A stretch of 54,021 nucleotides of DNA from Cochliopodium minus. Taxonomy: Eukaryota > Discosea > Himatismenida > Cochliopodiidae. The notes beneath the pieces are model-generated. The model did no database searches, was not told the origin of the DNA, and worked only from the letters and a program-made list of their open reading frames with translations. Where the stretch lies: positions 78,518 to 132,538 of the forward strand of contig JAMYWO010000090.1 of the NCBI GenBank assembly GCA_024220525.1, given 5' to 3'. Position numbers and translations under genes: made by a program. Shown one piece after another: positions 33,439-44,175 of the stretch. Each line of letters starts with the position of its first letter. The first letter of the stretch is position 1.

Positions 33439-34552
33439 TCATTTTATATTTGCTTTTGTTATTTTAACCAAACTCCCATCAATCGTTTTGTTTGGTAAAT
33501 TGAGAGCCTTGTTAGTGTCTGCCTCTTCTAAAAAAGAGACGAAGCCATAACCTTTAGAAACTCCCTCATTGTTTTTGATGAGTCTCACGCATTTCACCTT
33601 TAGGCCGCAAGTGGTCTCGAAGAAATCCTTGAGTGAGTTTTCTGTGGAGGAGGTGCTGAGCTTCTGGATTTTGATTTCGTTGTTAGATTTGTTTTCTGTT
33701 TCTTTTTTGGGTTGTGAAGTAGGTTTGTTTTCGTTTTGTTGGTTATTATCATAATTATTTTTATTTTTATTTTCAGTGAAATTATTTTTATTATTATATG
33801 CTTTATTTCTTTCAGTTTTCTTTTGATTTCCATATTTGTTTTTATTATTTGTTTTATTTTCTCCACTATCAAGCTCCATATTATCATTATCCTTCTTTAC
33901 TATCTCCAATGCAGGATCGGCATTTATCACATTTCCCTCCCATGCATATCCATCCAACTTTTTCAAAGCATCAACAGCATTATCATGGGCATGAAATTCA
34001 ATAAATGCAATCCCTCTCACCCTATTCTTCTTCATGGGGATTCTAATCTGATTTATTTCCCCATATTCCTTTAACAATGATTTGAGCGAATTTTCATTGC
34101 AGTATTTTTCTTTGATTTCCTTCAAAAGAATCGTTTTGGAGTCTTTATTCTGCAAGAATTCATTCATCTTTTGCTTTTTGAGCAATTTCACATGATATGG
34201 ATCTTCTTTTTGTATAAATGTTTTGCTTGATTTGTTCCCAAATTTGATTTCCAATTCTTTATTCTTTTTTGGAGATTCATTATTGTTATTACCGTTAATA
34301 TTATTGTTATTGGGCTCATTTTTCATTTTTTCTATTTGTGATTTTAATAGGTTGATCTCTTGTTTATAATATTCAATCTCTTTCTCATTTGTATCTGAAT
34401 CTTTTGAGATATATTTGTTGATATTTAATTTTTGATGAAATATTTGTTGAAATAATAATATTATGAAGAAAACTACCATTTATTTTTCTTTTGCTTGATT
34501 TATTATTGTTTGTTGTTTCTTTATCTTCTTCTATCTTTAATTTTTTGCTCAT
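33439..34552 (-). CDS. RNA-binding protein with two RRM domains
   Basis: Exons are 34552-34477 and 34400-33439 (76-nt intron), giving 345 residues starting MSKKLKIEEDKETTNN. A second Met, seen if the intron is read through, gives a hydrophobic start (MVVFFIILLF) that is only translated intron; the spliced start is preferred. A coiled coil (EKEIEYYKQEINLLKSQIE) precedes RRM1, whose RNP-like core is RGIAFIEFHAHDNAVDAL, at about residues 140-205. A low-complexity Asn/Lys linker follows, then RRM2 with IKIQKLSTSST and the RNP1 core KGYGFVSFLEE near the C-terminus. RRMs bind single-stranded RNA. The arrangement is compatible with a splicing, rRNA or small-RNA factor, but no subtype can be named. 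Confidence 0.82.
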
Positions 34553-34914
34553 TTTTTTTTTTAATCATGTTCGAATATAAATAAAATTGATTCCTTTCTA
34601 ACCTTGGTATAAATATTTCCATTTGATATCAAAAGATTTTCATTTCGAAAATGATGTATAACAAGAATTACTTTCATAAATCTTTTCAAAATAATCATTT
34701 CAAATAAAAAATTTATTTTGGCGCAAATATTAAAAAATAACCAATATCAAAACAGAGAATATTTTTATAATAAAGCATTCAAAATGAGATCAAATACTTT
34801 TTTCTGCAAATAACGACCATTTATAAAAAGAATATTATATAATTAAATATTATTGGAGCAAAAAAATTTATTAAATAAAAAATATTACTAAACAAGAGAA
34901 AGAAGAAAAAAAAA
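34553..34914. other. Intergenic spacer
   Basis: AT-rich; contains TTTTTATAATAAAGCATTC near 34763, a short sequence that recurs near 34986 in the next block. Confidence 0.4.
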
Positions 34915-35425
34915 ATGGCCTGATAGCGCGAACATATCTCTGAAGGAACTCACCAAAGGCAAGTTCAGTTGAAACAATTCAATACTTTTTATAATAAAGC
35001 ATCTCGTTGTCTCGGTTGACACCCGAAGGAGTCGAAGAAATTTCTGGTATAATTATCTAGAAGAGAAATACACTTAACCGTCAGTTTTGATGGAATTGTG
35101 AATTAATCATCAGAAAGTTGAATTACAATTGCTTCTTGAACTAACACAAAGACGGTTTTCAAACTACGAAAGAAAACAATCTGAATATCAGAACAAGCAA
35201 GTAAATCCAATTTTTGAAGAGAAAATGTTCACTAAGCCCTCCATCCAGATTTCGAGACTGATTTTTTTATAAATCAAGCGAAACTAATACTTAGCTGGGG
35301 TCGTATGTTGATATCAAATTGAGGATTGAAGTTAGACGGCCAAATCCAAATCATTCAATCCCCTTTGAATATCACCAACCAAATATCAATTTCTATCTCA
35401 CAAATCCAAATTAAAAGGCATTTGC
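34915..35425. ncRNA. Unassigned GC-richer non-coding block
   Basis: About 500 bases of mixed composition, unlike the poly-T/poly-A spacers, but with stops in all frames. Local inverted repeats are visible, for example GAACT...AGTTC around 34949-34968 and TCGG...CCGA near 35012-35026. It sits upstream of a tRNA and a 5S gene in a gene-poor stretch. It might be a structural RNA (RNase P, MRP, SRP or telomerase RNA) or a decayed element. I could not match it to any conserved RNA motif. Confidence 0.35.
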
Positions 35426-35844
35426 AGGCTCTAAAGTAAATTAATTGCAATTGGTATTCTTTTTAACAAAAATTTCTGGTTTTTGATCTACAAAAAAGGG
35501 TAAAAAAAAAAGATTTCATTCATTTTTTTAAAATTTCAAAACTCATAATTCATAATTTTAAAATTATAATAGATAAAAAATAAAAAAGATAAGAGAAATC
35601 ATATTTAAACTCAACCAAAAAATTACCAATAGAAATAAAGAAAACTACTCTTTTTGAAGGATATACAGTTTTTGAAAAATTTTTTTTTCAGATTTAATAA
35701 TTTTGAGTCATTTAAATAAAATAAAAAAAATTAACAATTTTCAAGAATTAAAAAATTTCCTTCACAACTTTTAATTCTTAAAAAAAAACTCAAAGCTTTG
35801 GAAAGGGATTTTTGATATTAATTTAACAAAAAAAATAAAAATTC

Positions 35845-35915
35845 GACCTCTTGGCAGAATTGAACTGCCGCCACCCGCACCCAAAGCGGGTATTCTACCA
35901 CTAAACTAAAGAGGC
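35845..35915 (-). tRNA. tRNA-Pro (anticodon TGG)
   Basis: A full-length copy on the minus strand: acceptor GCCTCTT/AAGAGGT (G1-U72 wobble), D-loop AGTGGTAG, anticodon stem CCCGC/GCGGG with loop TTTGGGT, a 4-nt variable loop, and T-arm GGCAG-TTCAATT-CTGCC. The box A and box B promoter elements are intact. It is identical to the copy at 5562-5630 across shared bases. No intron. Confidence 0.93.
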
Positions 35916-36009
35916 TTTAATTTGAAATTTTGTTCTTCATATACAAAATTTGCCTAATTATATATTAAATGGTATCTTTCATGATTAAAACATTTTAAAA
36001 ATAGCTATT

Positions 36010-36120
36010 TTATCTCTTTATGATTCAAACATTTATTCAAATTGATTATATTCATTTTTATATTCATTTTCTTTGAATATCTCTCAAAAGTTTCATTTTC
36101 AAAGTTAAATATTTATAGAT
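36010..36120. repeat. tRNA-Pro 5' flank shared with 5710-5800
   Basis: ATCTTTATGATTCAAACATT and neighbouring bases, followed by AAAGTTTCATTTT and TTATTTATAGAT-like sequence, match the flank of the other tRNA-Pro copy 30 kb away. Confidence 0.6.
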
Positions 36121-36334
36121 GGTTTTGATTGTGTTCTTGATTTGTTATTGTATAAAGGTTTGTTCCTCTTTGGGATTATATCTTATAAAATTAAAATTTG
36201 GAATTTGATCTTGAATATTGTTCTTTTCTTCTCTTTGCTTATATCTTTCATTTTAAAGTATTCATATTCAATAATCCTTCATCTTTCAAAGAATATTGAA
36301 TTTGTACAAAACCACAAATATCTAATTTTTGGGT

Positions 36335-36851
36335 TTATAATTTAAGTTTGTGTTTATGGAAAACAACACAAATTTTTTTTTAATTTTTAAACTGAAAAAA
36401 ATATAAAAAATTGAAATTCATTATTTCTTAAACCCAACCACAATTTACTTTCAAATCCAACCTAATATCAGTAATATAAATGGTTATTCGGTGATTTTTT
36501 TGACATACTGTAAAAATTGAAAATTTATAAGAAAATATAATTAAAAAACCATTAAACTACTCAAAATATAATTCATTAAACTTGATATTACAGAAATATT
36601 GAAATACTTTATTATTAAAAAATAAAAAAATTATTTTTACAAATATTTATTCCTCTCTATATATATATTCAAACAAAATATTCCTTTTTTTTTTTTTGAG
36701 AAGAAATGATCAGATGCAATATCTTTAAAATTAATTCATAAAAATGTAAAACAAATTATGATTAAAAAAGTTAATTTCTTGAAAGCTTTTGGTTACGATC
36801 ATATCATGATGAATATACCGCATCCCGTCTCGATCTGCGAAGTCAAACATC
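36335..36851 (+). repeat. First unit of a tandem 5S rRNA repeat, truncated
   Basis: This unit matches 37077-37600 along its length (shared blocks AAACCCAACCACAATTTACT, TTCGGTGATTTTT, TATAAGAAAATATAATTAAA, ACAAATATTTATTCCTCT, GTTAATTTCTT) and ends with the first 60 bases of a 5S gene before the N at 36852. The two units are about 740 bases apart and clearly diverged, so the duplication is old. Confidence 0.75.
36792..36851 (+). rRNA. 5S rRNA, 5' fragment at an N
   Basis: The bases GTTACGATCATATCATGATG, then CGTCTCGATCTGCGAAGTCA, match the full copy at 37531 except for one extra C and a one-base loss, and stop at the N. It is the promoter-proximal half of a 5S gene, either broken or lost in a contig join. 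Confidence 0.75.
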
Positions 36852-37076
36852 NCTAAATTTATAATCACAAAATATATACATCAATTCTTTAATTTTGAAC
36901 AATATATCAACAATTTTTTTTTTTTTTTTAACTGAAATAATTTTAATCACAAATTTTTAATATAACCACAATGAGGAGAATCTGATTTTATAAGTTCAAT
37001 TATCTTTTAATAATTATAGATACAACATCAATCTAATAACTACATCTTATTTTCATTTTATGGGGGATGGAAAAAA

Positions 37077-37530
37077 AAGTATATAATTTAAGTTTATGTT
37101 TATAAATCAATACAGAATTTTTTTTTTATATTTTAAAACTGAAAAAATATAAAAAAATTAATGAAAAATCTTTATTTTCCAAACCCAACCACAATTTACT
37201 TATAAATCTATCCTATTATCAGGTAATTCGGTGATTTTTGACATGCTGTAAACATGGAGTTTTATAAGAAAATATAATTAAAAAAACATTCAAAATAAAC
37301 CATAAATATTACAAATATAACTCATTAAACTCATAGTACAGAAATATTAGAGATACTTTATGAATAAAAAAAAAAATTTTACAAATATTTATTCCTCTAT
37401 ATTCAATCAAAATATTCCTTTTTTTTTGCAAAGAAATGAGAAGATATAATTAATATCTTTAAAATTCATTCATAAAATATACAAAAAATTTATTAAAAGT
37501 TTGATTGAAAATGTTAATTTCTTAACTTTG
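37077..37530 (+). repeat. Second unit of the 5S rRNA tandem repeat (upstream part)
   Basis: Homologous to 36335-36791. The shared upstream sequence lies directly before the intact 5S gene. Confidence 0.7.
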
Positions 37531-37646
37531 GTTACGATCATATCATGATGAATTATACCGCATCCGTCTCGATCTGCGAAGTCAAACATCATTGAGCTGT
37601 GTTAGTAGTGTGGTGGGAGACAAACGCGAAGCCACAGTGTTGTAAT
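37531..37646 (+). rRNA. 5S rRNA gene
   Basis: A 116-nt sequence with the eukaryotic 5S layout. Terminal helix bases GTTACGA pair with TTGTAAT. The internal control region includes CTCGATCTGCGAAGTCAAAC and the conserved GGTGGGAGAC element. It is followed by a T run (from 37648) that would terminate RNA polymerase III. The 5S RNA is part of the large ribosomal subunit. Confidence 0.88.
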
Positions 37647-37650
37647 ATTT

Positions 37651-38789
37651 TTTAAACTTTTTTGATAAAAGAAATATTTTTTTATTAAGATAAATGTTTA
37701 AATCCTTTCTTTAATTTTATTTATTTTTTCATTTTAGATTTTATTTTTTAAAATTTGTAAAGTTTGAGAAAAGATATAAAATTTGGAGGAAATTTATTTT
37801 GGAACTCTTTCATTAAAAAATTAGATTTAATTCAAAGTCGTAATTAACCCATTTGTCCCTTGATTTGTAATTTTGATTTTGAAAGGAATGATCAAACAAA
37901 ATTTATTAATTCAATCAAAATTAATTAAGTGAAAACCTGAACAACTTTTTTTTTTAATTTTGTTCTAAAAAAATTTCCCAAAATGAAGGGATACAGATTG
38001 ATCTTAGAATAGTTCTGGAATATATTTGCCACTCCAAAAAGTTTCTTGTCTACTCCTCTTTACCCATCAAAGTAATACTAACAGAAATCCTTTTTTTAAA
38101 AATAAATAAATTTAAATTGAATATTTTTAAAAAATAAATATTTATTTATTTAAATCAATTTTATTTATTTAAATTAAATTATTATTTTAATTAAATGATT
38201 TATTTTTAAATTTTATTTTTATTTTTATTTTTTTATTTTTATTTTTATTTTTATTTTTATTTATTTTTATTTTTTATTTTTATTTTACCATTTCGTCAGT
38301 GTCAATAGGAAAAGAAATGGCGGGAAAATTGAGAACTGAAATGAAGGAAAAGTCTGTACCATAGGTGTGAAAAAGGGTATACTCTTCTTCTATGAACAGT
38401 GTATTTTATTTAATGAATGCGAAACAACAGGTGAAGTTGGAAATGCTTTAAGAAAATAAAAAAAAAAAAAATTAATCTTTGGAAATTTAAAATAGAAAAA
38501 AAAAAAAGATTTAAAAAATAAATTAGGGAAAAAAAAATAATTTAAAAAAATTTAAAAAATAATTTTTTGTTTCAAAATGTAAGAATAAAGAAATTCAAAT
38601 AAAAAAATAAATAAATTAACAAATTAAAAAATAAATTTTGAAAAAAATTTTTTTAAAATTAAAAAAATAAAATGAATAAATAATGAAAAAGAATTATAGG
38701 TTCATAAATAAAAATTCAAATAAAGTAAAAAAATAAATTAATAAAATAAATAAAATAGGAAATAAATAATGAATAAAAAATTTTACCAA
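37651..38789. other. Gene-poor AT-rich spacer with (ATTTTT)n and A-rich tracts
   Basis: T-rich (ATTTTT)n sequence around 38215-38285 is followed by a richer stretch at 38290-38455 in which short open frames occur (TIGVKKGILFFYEQC), but stops and frame changes prevent a gene call. The remainder to 38789 is A-rich low complexity. Confidence 0.45.
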
Positions 38790-39055
38790 AAAATCAACTT
38801 TTTTTTTCTTCAAAATACTCTTCAAATTCTTTACAAAATAATTTCTTTTTCAAGCTCTTCATTGTACATCCATCTAAATTGACTCGTTCCTCAACAAAGA
38901 CAAAAATATCTTTGGAGGGATTTGGTGTACAAGGAATTGGAAAAGCTCCAAATCCACTTCGCTGTACTTGTTTTTTTCAAAATATTTTTCTGATGATTTT
39001 TCATTTCGCTTGAGAATGGCCATTCATTAAATCCATATTGTCTATTAAAATGAAA
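38790..39055 (-). other. Possible coding remnant or unresolved exons
   Basis: On the minus strand, after an acceptor-like TTTTAATAG, the frame QYGFNEWPFSSEMKNHQK is open, and a neighbouring frame gives SGFGAFPIPCTPNPSKDIFV and VEERVNLDGCTMKSLKKK. Composition is coding-like, but no single frame spans it. It could be the missing C-terminal exons of the amidase-like gene to its right on the same strand, or a separate decayed gene. Confidence 0.3.
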
Positions 39056-39495
39056 TGTTTAAATTTTGTAACTAATAATTAATATCCGCTAACAAAGTCG
39101 AAAATTTTGGACATTTATTTTTTTATATTTTCATTTTTTTTAAATTTTTCCATTTAAGTATTTTATTTTTATTTTATTTTTTTTAAATTTTTCCATTAAA
39201 AAGTATTTTATTTTTTTAAGAAAAAAGAAAGAAGAACACGAAAAGCAAATTATTTTTATTTTATTCTAATTTATTTTATTAAATTATCATATTTTTATTT
39301 ATTAATTTAAATTTTTTTAATTTTTGTAATTAAAATTATAAAGAAATATTTTTTTTTTAATTTTTTTATTATTGAATAATTTTTATTTTAATATTTTTAA
39401 TTTTTCATTTAAGGATTTTATTAAATTATTTTTTTATTAAATTTTTATTTTATTTTTAATTTTTTAATTATTTTTATTTTAAATTTAGTTTTACT

Positions 39496-41299
39496 TCATA
39501 ACATCTCTAGTTCCAAAAATCTGACAGGATGTTCTTGTTCATACAACTTTTTCGAAAAATTGATTATTCTTTTGGATATCGCATCTTCAACCTCTCCCTC
39601 CAAAATTCCTGTCATAAGTTTTCATTGGATTTTATTTATTTTTTATTTAATTTAATTATTTTATTTTTATTTTTATTTTTATTTTTATTTTTATTTATTA
39701 CTTTTTATTTTTTATTTTTTATTTTTTATTTTTTATTTTTTATTTTTTTATTTTTTTTTTCTTATTTATTATTTTATTTACCAATGGAAATATCTTCGTT
39801 GATTTCTTTGTTAGAAACGAGAGGAGGAGTGAGAGGATCGTCTGTTATCAAATGGTCCAAATATATGATGTCCTCTATCGTTTTGGCATACAAACCCAAT
39901 GTGTCCCTGCTCGGAATCAATGAGAAAAATCCGTCTTTATCATACCTTTTAATTAAAATTAAAATAAATAAATGAAAAATAAAAAAAAAAATAAAAAATT
40001 TTAATAAAAATTAAAAATAAAATTTAAATTAAAATAAAAATAAAAAAATAAAAAATAATATAAATATAAATATTAAAATTTAAAATAATTAATTAAAAAA
40101 TCAAAAATTAAAAAAATATGAAAAAATTTAGAAGGAAAAAGAAATTTGTTTTTAAATTTATCAAATTTTTACCTTCCTTGAGTCGGTCTATACCCAACAC
40201 ACCCACTAAAATTACTCTATGAATTTTTTTTTATTCAATTATGAATTAAATTATGAAAGTTTTAAAAATTTTTATTTAAAAAATTACAGATAGTAGAATG
40301 TCTCCAGTTGTGTCTTTAAATCAAAGATTAATTAAAAAATTAAAGATTAATTAAAAAATTAAAGATTAATTAAAAAATTAAAGATTAATTAAAAAATTAA
40401 AGATTTAAAATAATTTAAATAATTTTTTCTACCTACGCCCAAGGCAAAAGGAACTAAATTACTACCAACAGCAACAGCCCCTCCTTTAAAATTATGAATT
40501 CAAATTAAAATTTAAAAAGATCCAAAAATAAAATGTAAAATTTAAAAATTAATTTAAAAATATTTTTTCAAAAAATAAAAATTAAAACAAAATTAAAAAA
40601 AAAATTAAAAATTAAAACAAAATCATAAACAAATAATTATTTTTTTTACCACATCCACTTCCTCCAGCAGATAATCCATAACCATATGGAGAAGAAACAT
40701 CCCCAAACACACAATGACTTGTGGCGCCCATACCACACTCCGATAAGTTCGCTTTTCCTACCATCACTCCTCCACTCTTCTCCAGTTTTTCTACTATCGG
40801 ATTTGTTTTGGTTGGTGTTGATTTTTCAAATAATGGAGTCCCTCTTTTAAAAAAAAAATTAAGATATGTTTAAATATTAATTTTAATTATTTTTTTTTTT
40901 AATTAATTTTTTTTTCTCTGAAAATATATTATACAATGTTGTGGGCAAATAATTTGTATCTATATTATCATTTACAACAAATGGTAATCCCATCAAAGGT
41001 TTATTCTTCACTTCTATATCACCTATCTTCTCCGATATCTTCTCATCTTCTCTCTCGCTAATAAATATATTCAAATCTTTAATCTTTCTTTTGTATTCTT
41101 GGAATATCTTGTAATAATCTCCTATCTCTATTTCTCCTTCGCCTAATTTGCTTTTTATTTGCTGTATATTTAGATTTAATATCTCTTGTTTGACTTGAGG
41201 AGTTGGATCGAACGTGGAATAATTATTTGATTTGATTACATTGTTTGTCATTTTGATTGTTTGGAATAATTGTTTGTTCTTATGAAGATAGAATCTCAT
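39496..41299 (-). CDS. Amidase-signature family protein lacking catalytic residues
   Basis: Seven exons on the minus strand: 41299-40935, 40843-40650, 40483-40433, 40313-40288 (26 nt), 40216-40173, 39945-39782 and 39608-39496, all in frame, giving 318 residues. The family order is clear: LMGLPFVVNDNIDT, EKLEKSGGVMVGKANLSE, SPYGYGLSAGGSG-CGGAVAVG, LVPFALGVDTTGDIL, SGCVGYRPTQGRYDKDG. Amidases (including GatA of Gln-tRNA amidotransferase) use a Lys-cisSer-Ser triad, normally in VKDN and GGSSGGS. Here these read VNDN and GGSGCGG, so Lys, cis-Ser and nucleophile are all replaced, and the DTGGS site is DTTGD. It is also shorter than usual (about 450-480). It is probably a catalytically inactive homologue. 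Further 3' exons near 39 kb are possible. Confidence 0.75.
40323..40405. repeat. 19-bp tandem repeat in an intron
   Basis: The unit AAAGATTAATTAAAAAATT is repeated about 4.4 times without change, inside an intron of the amidase-like gene. Confidence 0.85.
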
Positions 41300-41342
41300 T
41301 TTTTTATTTTTTTTTTTTATTTTTCAGAAAAATATAAATAAA

Positions 41343-42293
41343 ATGGATCGCATCAAAATGACGGCAAGAAATAGATGCTTGAGATGCATTTATGAAGCAG
41401 AATATTCAAATATCTTGAATGGAAAAGTAATTATCTTTGATTATTTTTTTTTCTTAAAGCTCATACCAATTCATTCTATATCAATTGAACTTAGTTATCG
41501 ATTAATGAATTTGAAGATGTTTTGAATACTGCAAATTCAAAAAATTATTGCTCACCATTTGGTTTTTACTTTTTTAATTTCATAATCCTCGTTCCGGGTA
41601 AAAAGCAAAAAAGAAAAAAAAAATCATCCCCTTCATTATGATCAATAACAAAAGGAATAATTATTCCGATCTATCTTTTCAAGTATAAATGGTTTTTGAT
41701 CATTATTGTAATGTCGATCATGCTTACATTCAGCTTTTCCGTAAAACCATTATAGAAAAAAAAATAATTGAAACAATTAATAAATTTTAAGATGATGAAA
41801 AAAACAAAATCACTCAAAAAGTAAATTATTTTTAAATGAAAACTAAAATTTTGATTGGATTTTTTTTTTTGTGTATAGTTTAACATCTGATTTGAATGGA
41901 TTATATTCTAGTAGAGGATAACATTCATTTATGATCTCTTCACATTTGCTATATTTATTGAAGTTGATAGTGATAACCTATCTGAAAGATTTTTTCGATT
42001 ATCTGAGGTGGAAAGTAATTTTGTAATTTCGTCCCAGCAACAACAAGAATTACCCTCACAATCCCCAAAACATCGATTTTGACATGTATCAGCACATTCC
42101 TCCACAATATAATGAGCAATACAATTCTGACAGTCCTAATAATCAAAATTTAAGAGATATTAATTACAATCAAGACAACTTTAGTTTTGATATTAATTCA
42201 AACTATTTTCCTTTCGTTAACTCTCCCAATCTTAACCATAACTACATCCCCTACAACAATAACAACAATCCAAACGAACCTTATGAAGACTAA
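41343..42293 (+). pseudogene. GOLGA7/ERF4-like membrane protein, frameshifted copy
   Basis: Predicted exons: 41343-41426, 41495-41597, 41655-41740, 41792-41820 and 41879-42293. The start (CIYEAEYSNILNGK, then LSINEFEDVLNTAN) matches the neighbouring gene and the YP-x-L-x-GKI...EF...I-x-x-IN pattern of the Golgin A7/ERF4 family, which assists protein palmitoylation. Hydrophobic segments follow (YFFNFIILVPG, FLIIIVMSIMLTF). After SDLNGLYSSRG the frame hits TAA; the paralogue reads RGITF at this point, so one base is missing near 41918. A second frame change is needed before DMYQHIPPQYNEQYN. It is either a young pseudogene or affected by base errors. The tail is Asn/Pro/Tyr-rich. Confidence 0.6.
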
Positions 42294-42420
42294 CCATCAA
42301 ATATAAATTGGAAATCAGTTTGGATTGAAATGTGTAAAAAAAAAAAGAAAGAAGAAATAAAATTTCTTCAGTGTTTAGTTAAATTAAAAACATTCGAATT
42401 TTAAGTAAAAAAAAAAAAAA

Positions 42421-43566
42421 ATGAATCATGTTAGTTTACATGCACATAATAGAGGCTGCAGCCGAGTATATGAAGGACATTATTCAAATATCTTACAAGG
42501 AAAAGTAATTTACAAATTAATATTTCTTTTTGTACATAAATTATTATTTTTACTTGCTTTCATATTGATTGGCTTAATTACCTATAATTTACTTAAACTT
42601 TATTTCTTTTTCAAGTTATCTGTCAATGAATTTGAAGATGTTTTGAATAGAGCAAATCAAGTTTCAAAAAATTTTTACTCACCAATATGTTGGTACATAT
42701 TCACTTTTATAATCGTCATTCCAGGTAAGAATATTAGCGAACATCTCGAATTTTTTCACCTTATAATTCCTCACAAAAACGAAATAAAAATTTAGCCTTA
42801 ATTTTGCCCTTATATCTTTACAAGGAAGATTCTGATTACTATTATTTTCCAATTTTCATTGATGTATTCATAATCATGATGGTCAGTATGGCGGTAAAAT
42901 TTTAACTATTTCAAATTTATGATAAATTTTTGAATAATAATTGAAAACAGATGAGAAGAAGAATCTATTATTACAGATTCGCAATGCAACAGTAAGAATA
43001 AATTTTTTTTTTTTCTTTGATAATTATTTCTCTGAAAAAATTTTTATTTTTTTATTTTTTACTAACCATTTTTGCTTTTTCCAAGTTTATTGTTGGATTT
43101 GAATGGACAATATTTCAATAGAGGAATCACATTCTGTTTCGATGCATACACATATACAATCCTAATCGAAGTAGAATGTGAGTTCCAAGTATCTTACCAA
43201 CAACAAGAACAAGTGCAAGTACAAAACAAGGATTTTGACATGTACCAACATATTCCTCCGCAATACAACGAACAATACAATCCTAACAGTGCAAACAATC
43301 AAAATCTTAACAACAATAATAATAATTTTAATTATAATTTTAATGAGCTTCCTAATAATCCCGAAAACCTCAATAATAATTTTGCTTTTGATAATCCAAA
43401 CAACTTCAATGGAAACTCTGCCAACCAAAATTATAATTACAACGGTGATGGCCAAAGCAACAATCCTCCTTACTACAACAACTACCAGCCTTCCACCCAA
43501 GACAATTTCCAACATCATCCTTATAATGATACCTCTTCTTACCAAGATCCTAACAAGAAAAACTAG
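42421..43566 (+). CDS. GOLGA7/ERF4-like membrane protein
   Basis: Exons: 42421-42504, 42616-42724, 42829-42893, 42951-42991 and 43086-43566, giving 259 residues. VYEGHYSNILQGK-LSVNEFEDVLNRAN matches the conserved core of Golgin subfamily A7/ERF4 proteins (partners of DHHC palmitoyltransferases at Golgi and ER membranes). Two hydrophobic stretches follow (ICWYIFTFIIVIPG and FPIFIDVFIIMMVSMA), then MRRRIYYYRF and LLLDLNGQYFNRGITFCFD, again family-like. The C-terminal ~100 residues are low-complexity Asn/Tyr/Pro/Gln with DMYQHIPPQYNEQYN. It is a tandem duplicate of the gene at 41343. The A run before the ATG is typical of this genome. The family call rests on motif order and is moderately sure. 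Confidence 0.68.
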
Positions 43567-43679
43567 TTTGAGTCCTTTTGAAGGCGAAATAAGACCTTTT
43601 TTGTTAAAAAGATTTGTTTAGAATTAAAAAAAAAAAAATAAAAAAATAAAAAAATTGAAAAGAGGAATTTTTTTTTAAT

Positions 43680-44144
43680 ATGATCTCCAAATTTTTGATA
43701 ATATTCATATTTATCTGTCCCATATTTTGTGGCATTGTCAAAATTAAAGATTATACAACAAGTGGAAAGTAATTTTCAAAATATTTCTAATCTTATTTTT
43801 CAATTATTTGTAAAATATCAAACATTACTCATCATAACACACAATATCTTCCATATAACCTAAAATTCTTCAAATCATTAAATAAAGATTGATTGAACTG
43901 AATACATTTGGATTCAAAAAAGATGGAGAAATCTCTGTAGAATTGACAGTAAAAAAAAAAACATCCCAAAAATTATTTAAAAAAGAAAATTAAAAAAAAA
44001 AGAGAAAAGTGTTAGAAGAAACCAAAAACATCTACGATGATTTGATACTCCTTAACATGAAACAACTTGAAACAGCAAGATCATACGAAAAAAATCCATG
44101 TGACAGCGAAAGTTACTTTGTAAACAAAAAAAAGAAAAAAACTA

Positions 44145-44175
<31 letters not shown>

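Noticed and set aside
33600-34074. Open frames opposite the RRM gene
   Set aside because: They are shadows of the RRM gene, rich in Ile/Phe/Ser from reversed Asn/Lys codons.
34401-34479. Hydrophobic N-terminus MVVFFIILLF of the RRM protein
   Set aside because: It is translated intron. Splicing 34476-34401 gives a normal polar start from the ATG at 34552 and keeps frame.
38297-38462. Possible small gene (TIGVKKGILFFYEQC...)
   Set aside because: Stops and frame changes on every reading, and no family match; noted only as a spacer feature.
40323-40405. CRISPR-like array
   Set aside because: Direct repeats of 19 bp without spacers, inside a eukaryotic intron; a simple tandem repeat.
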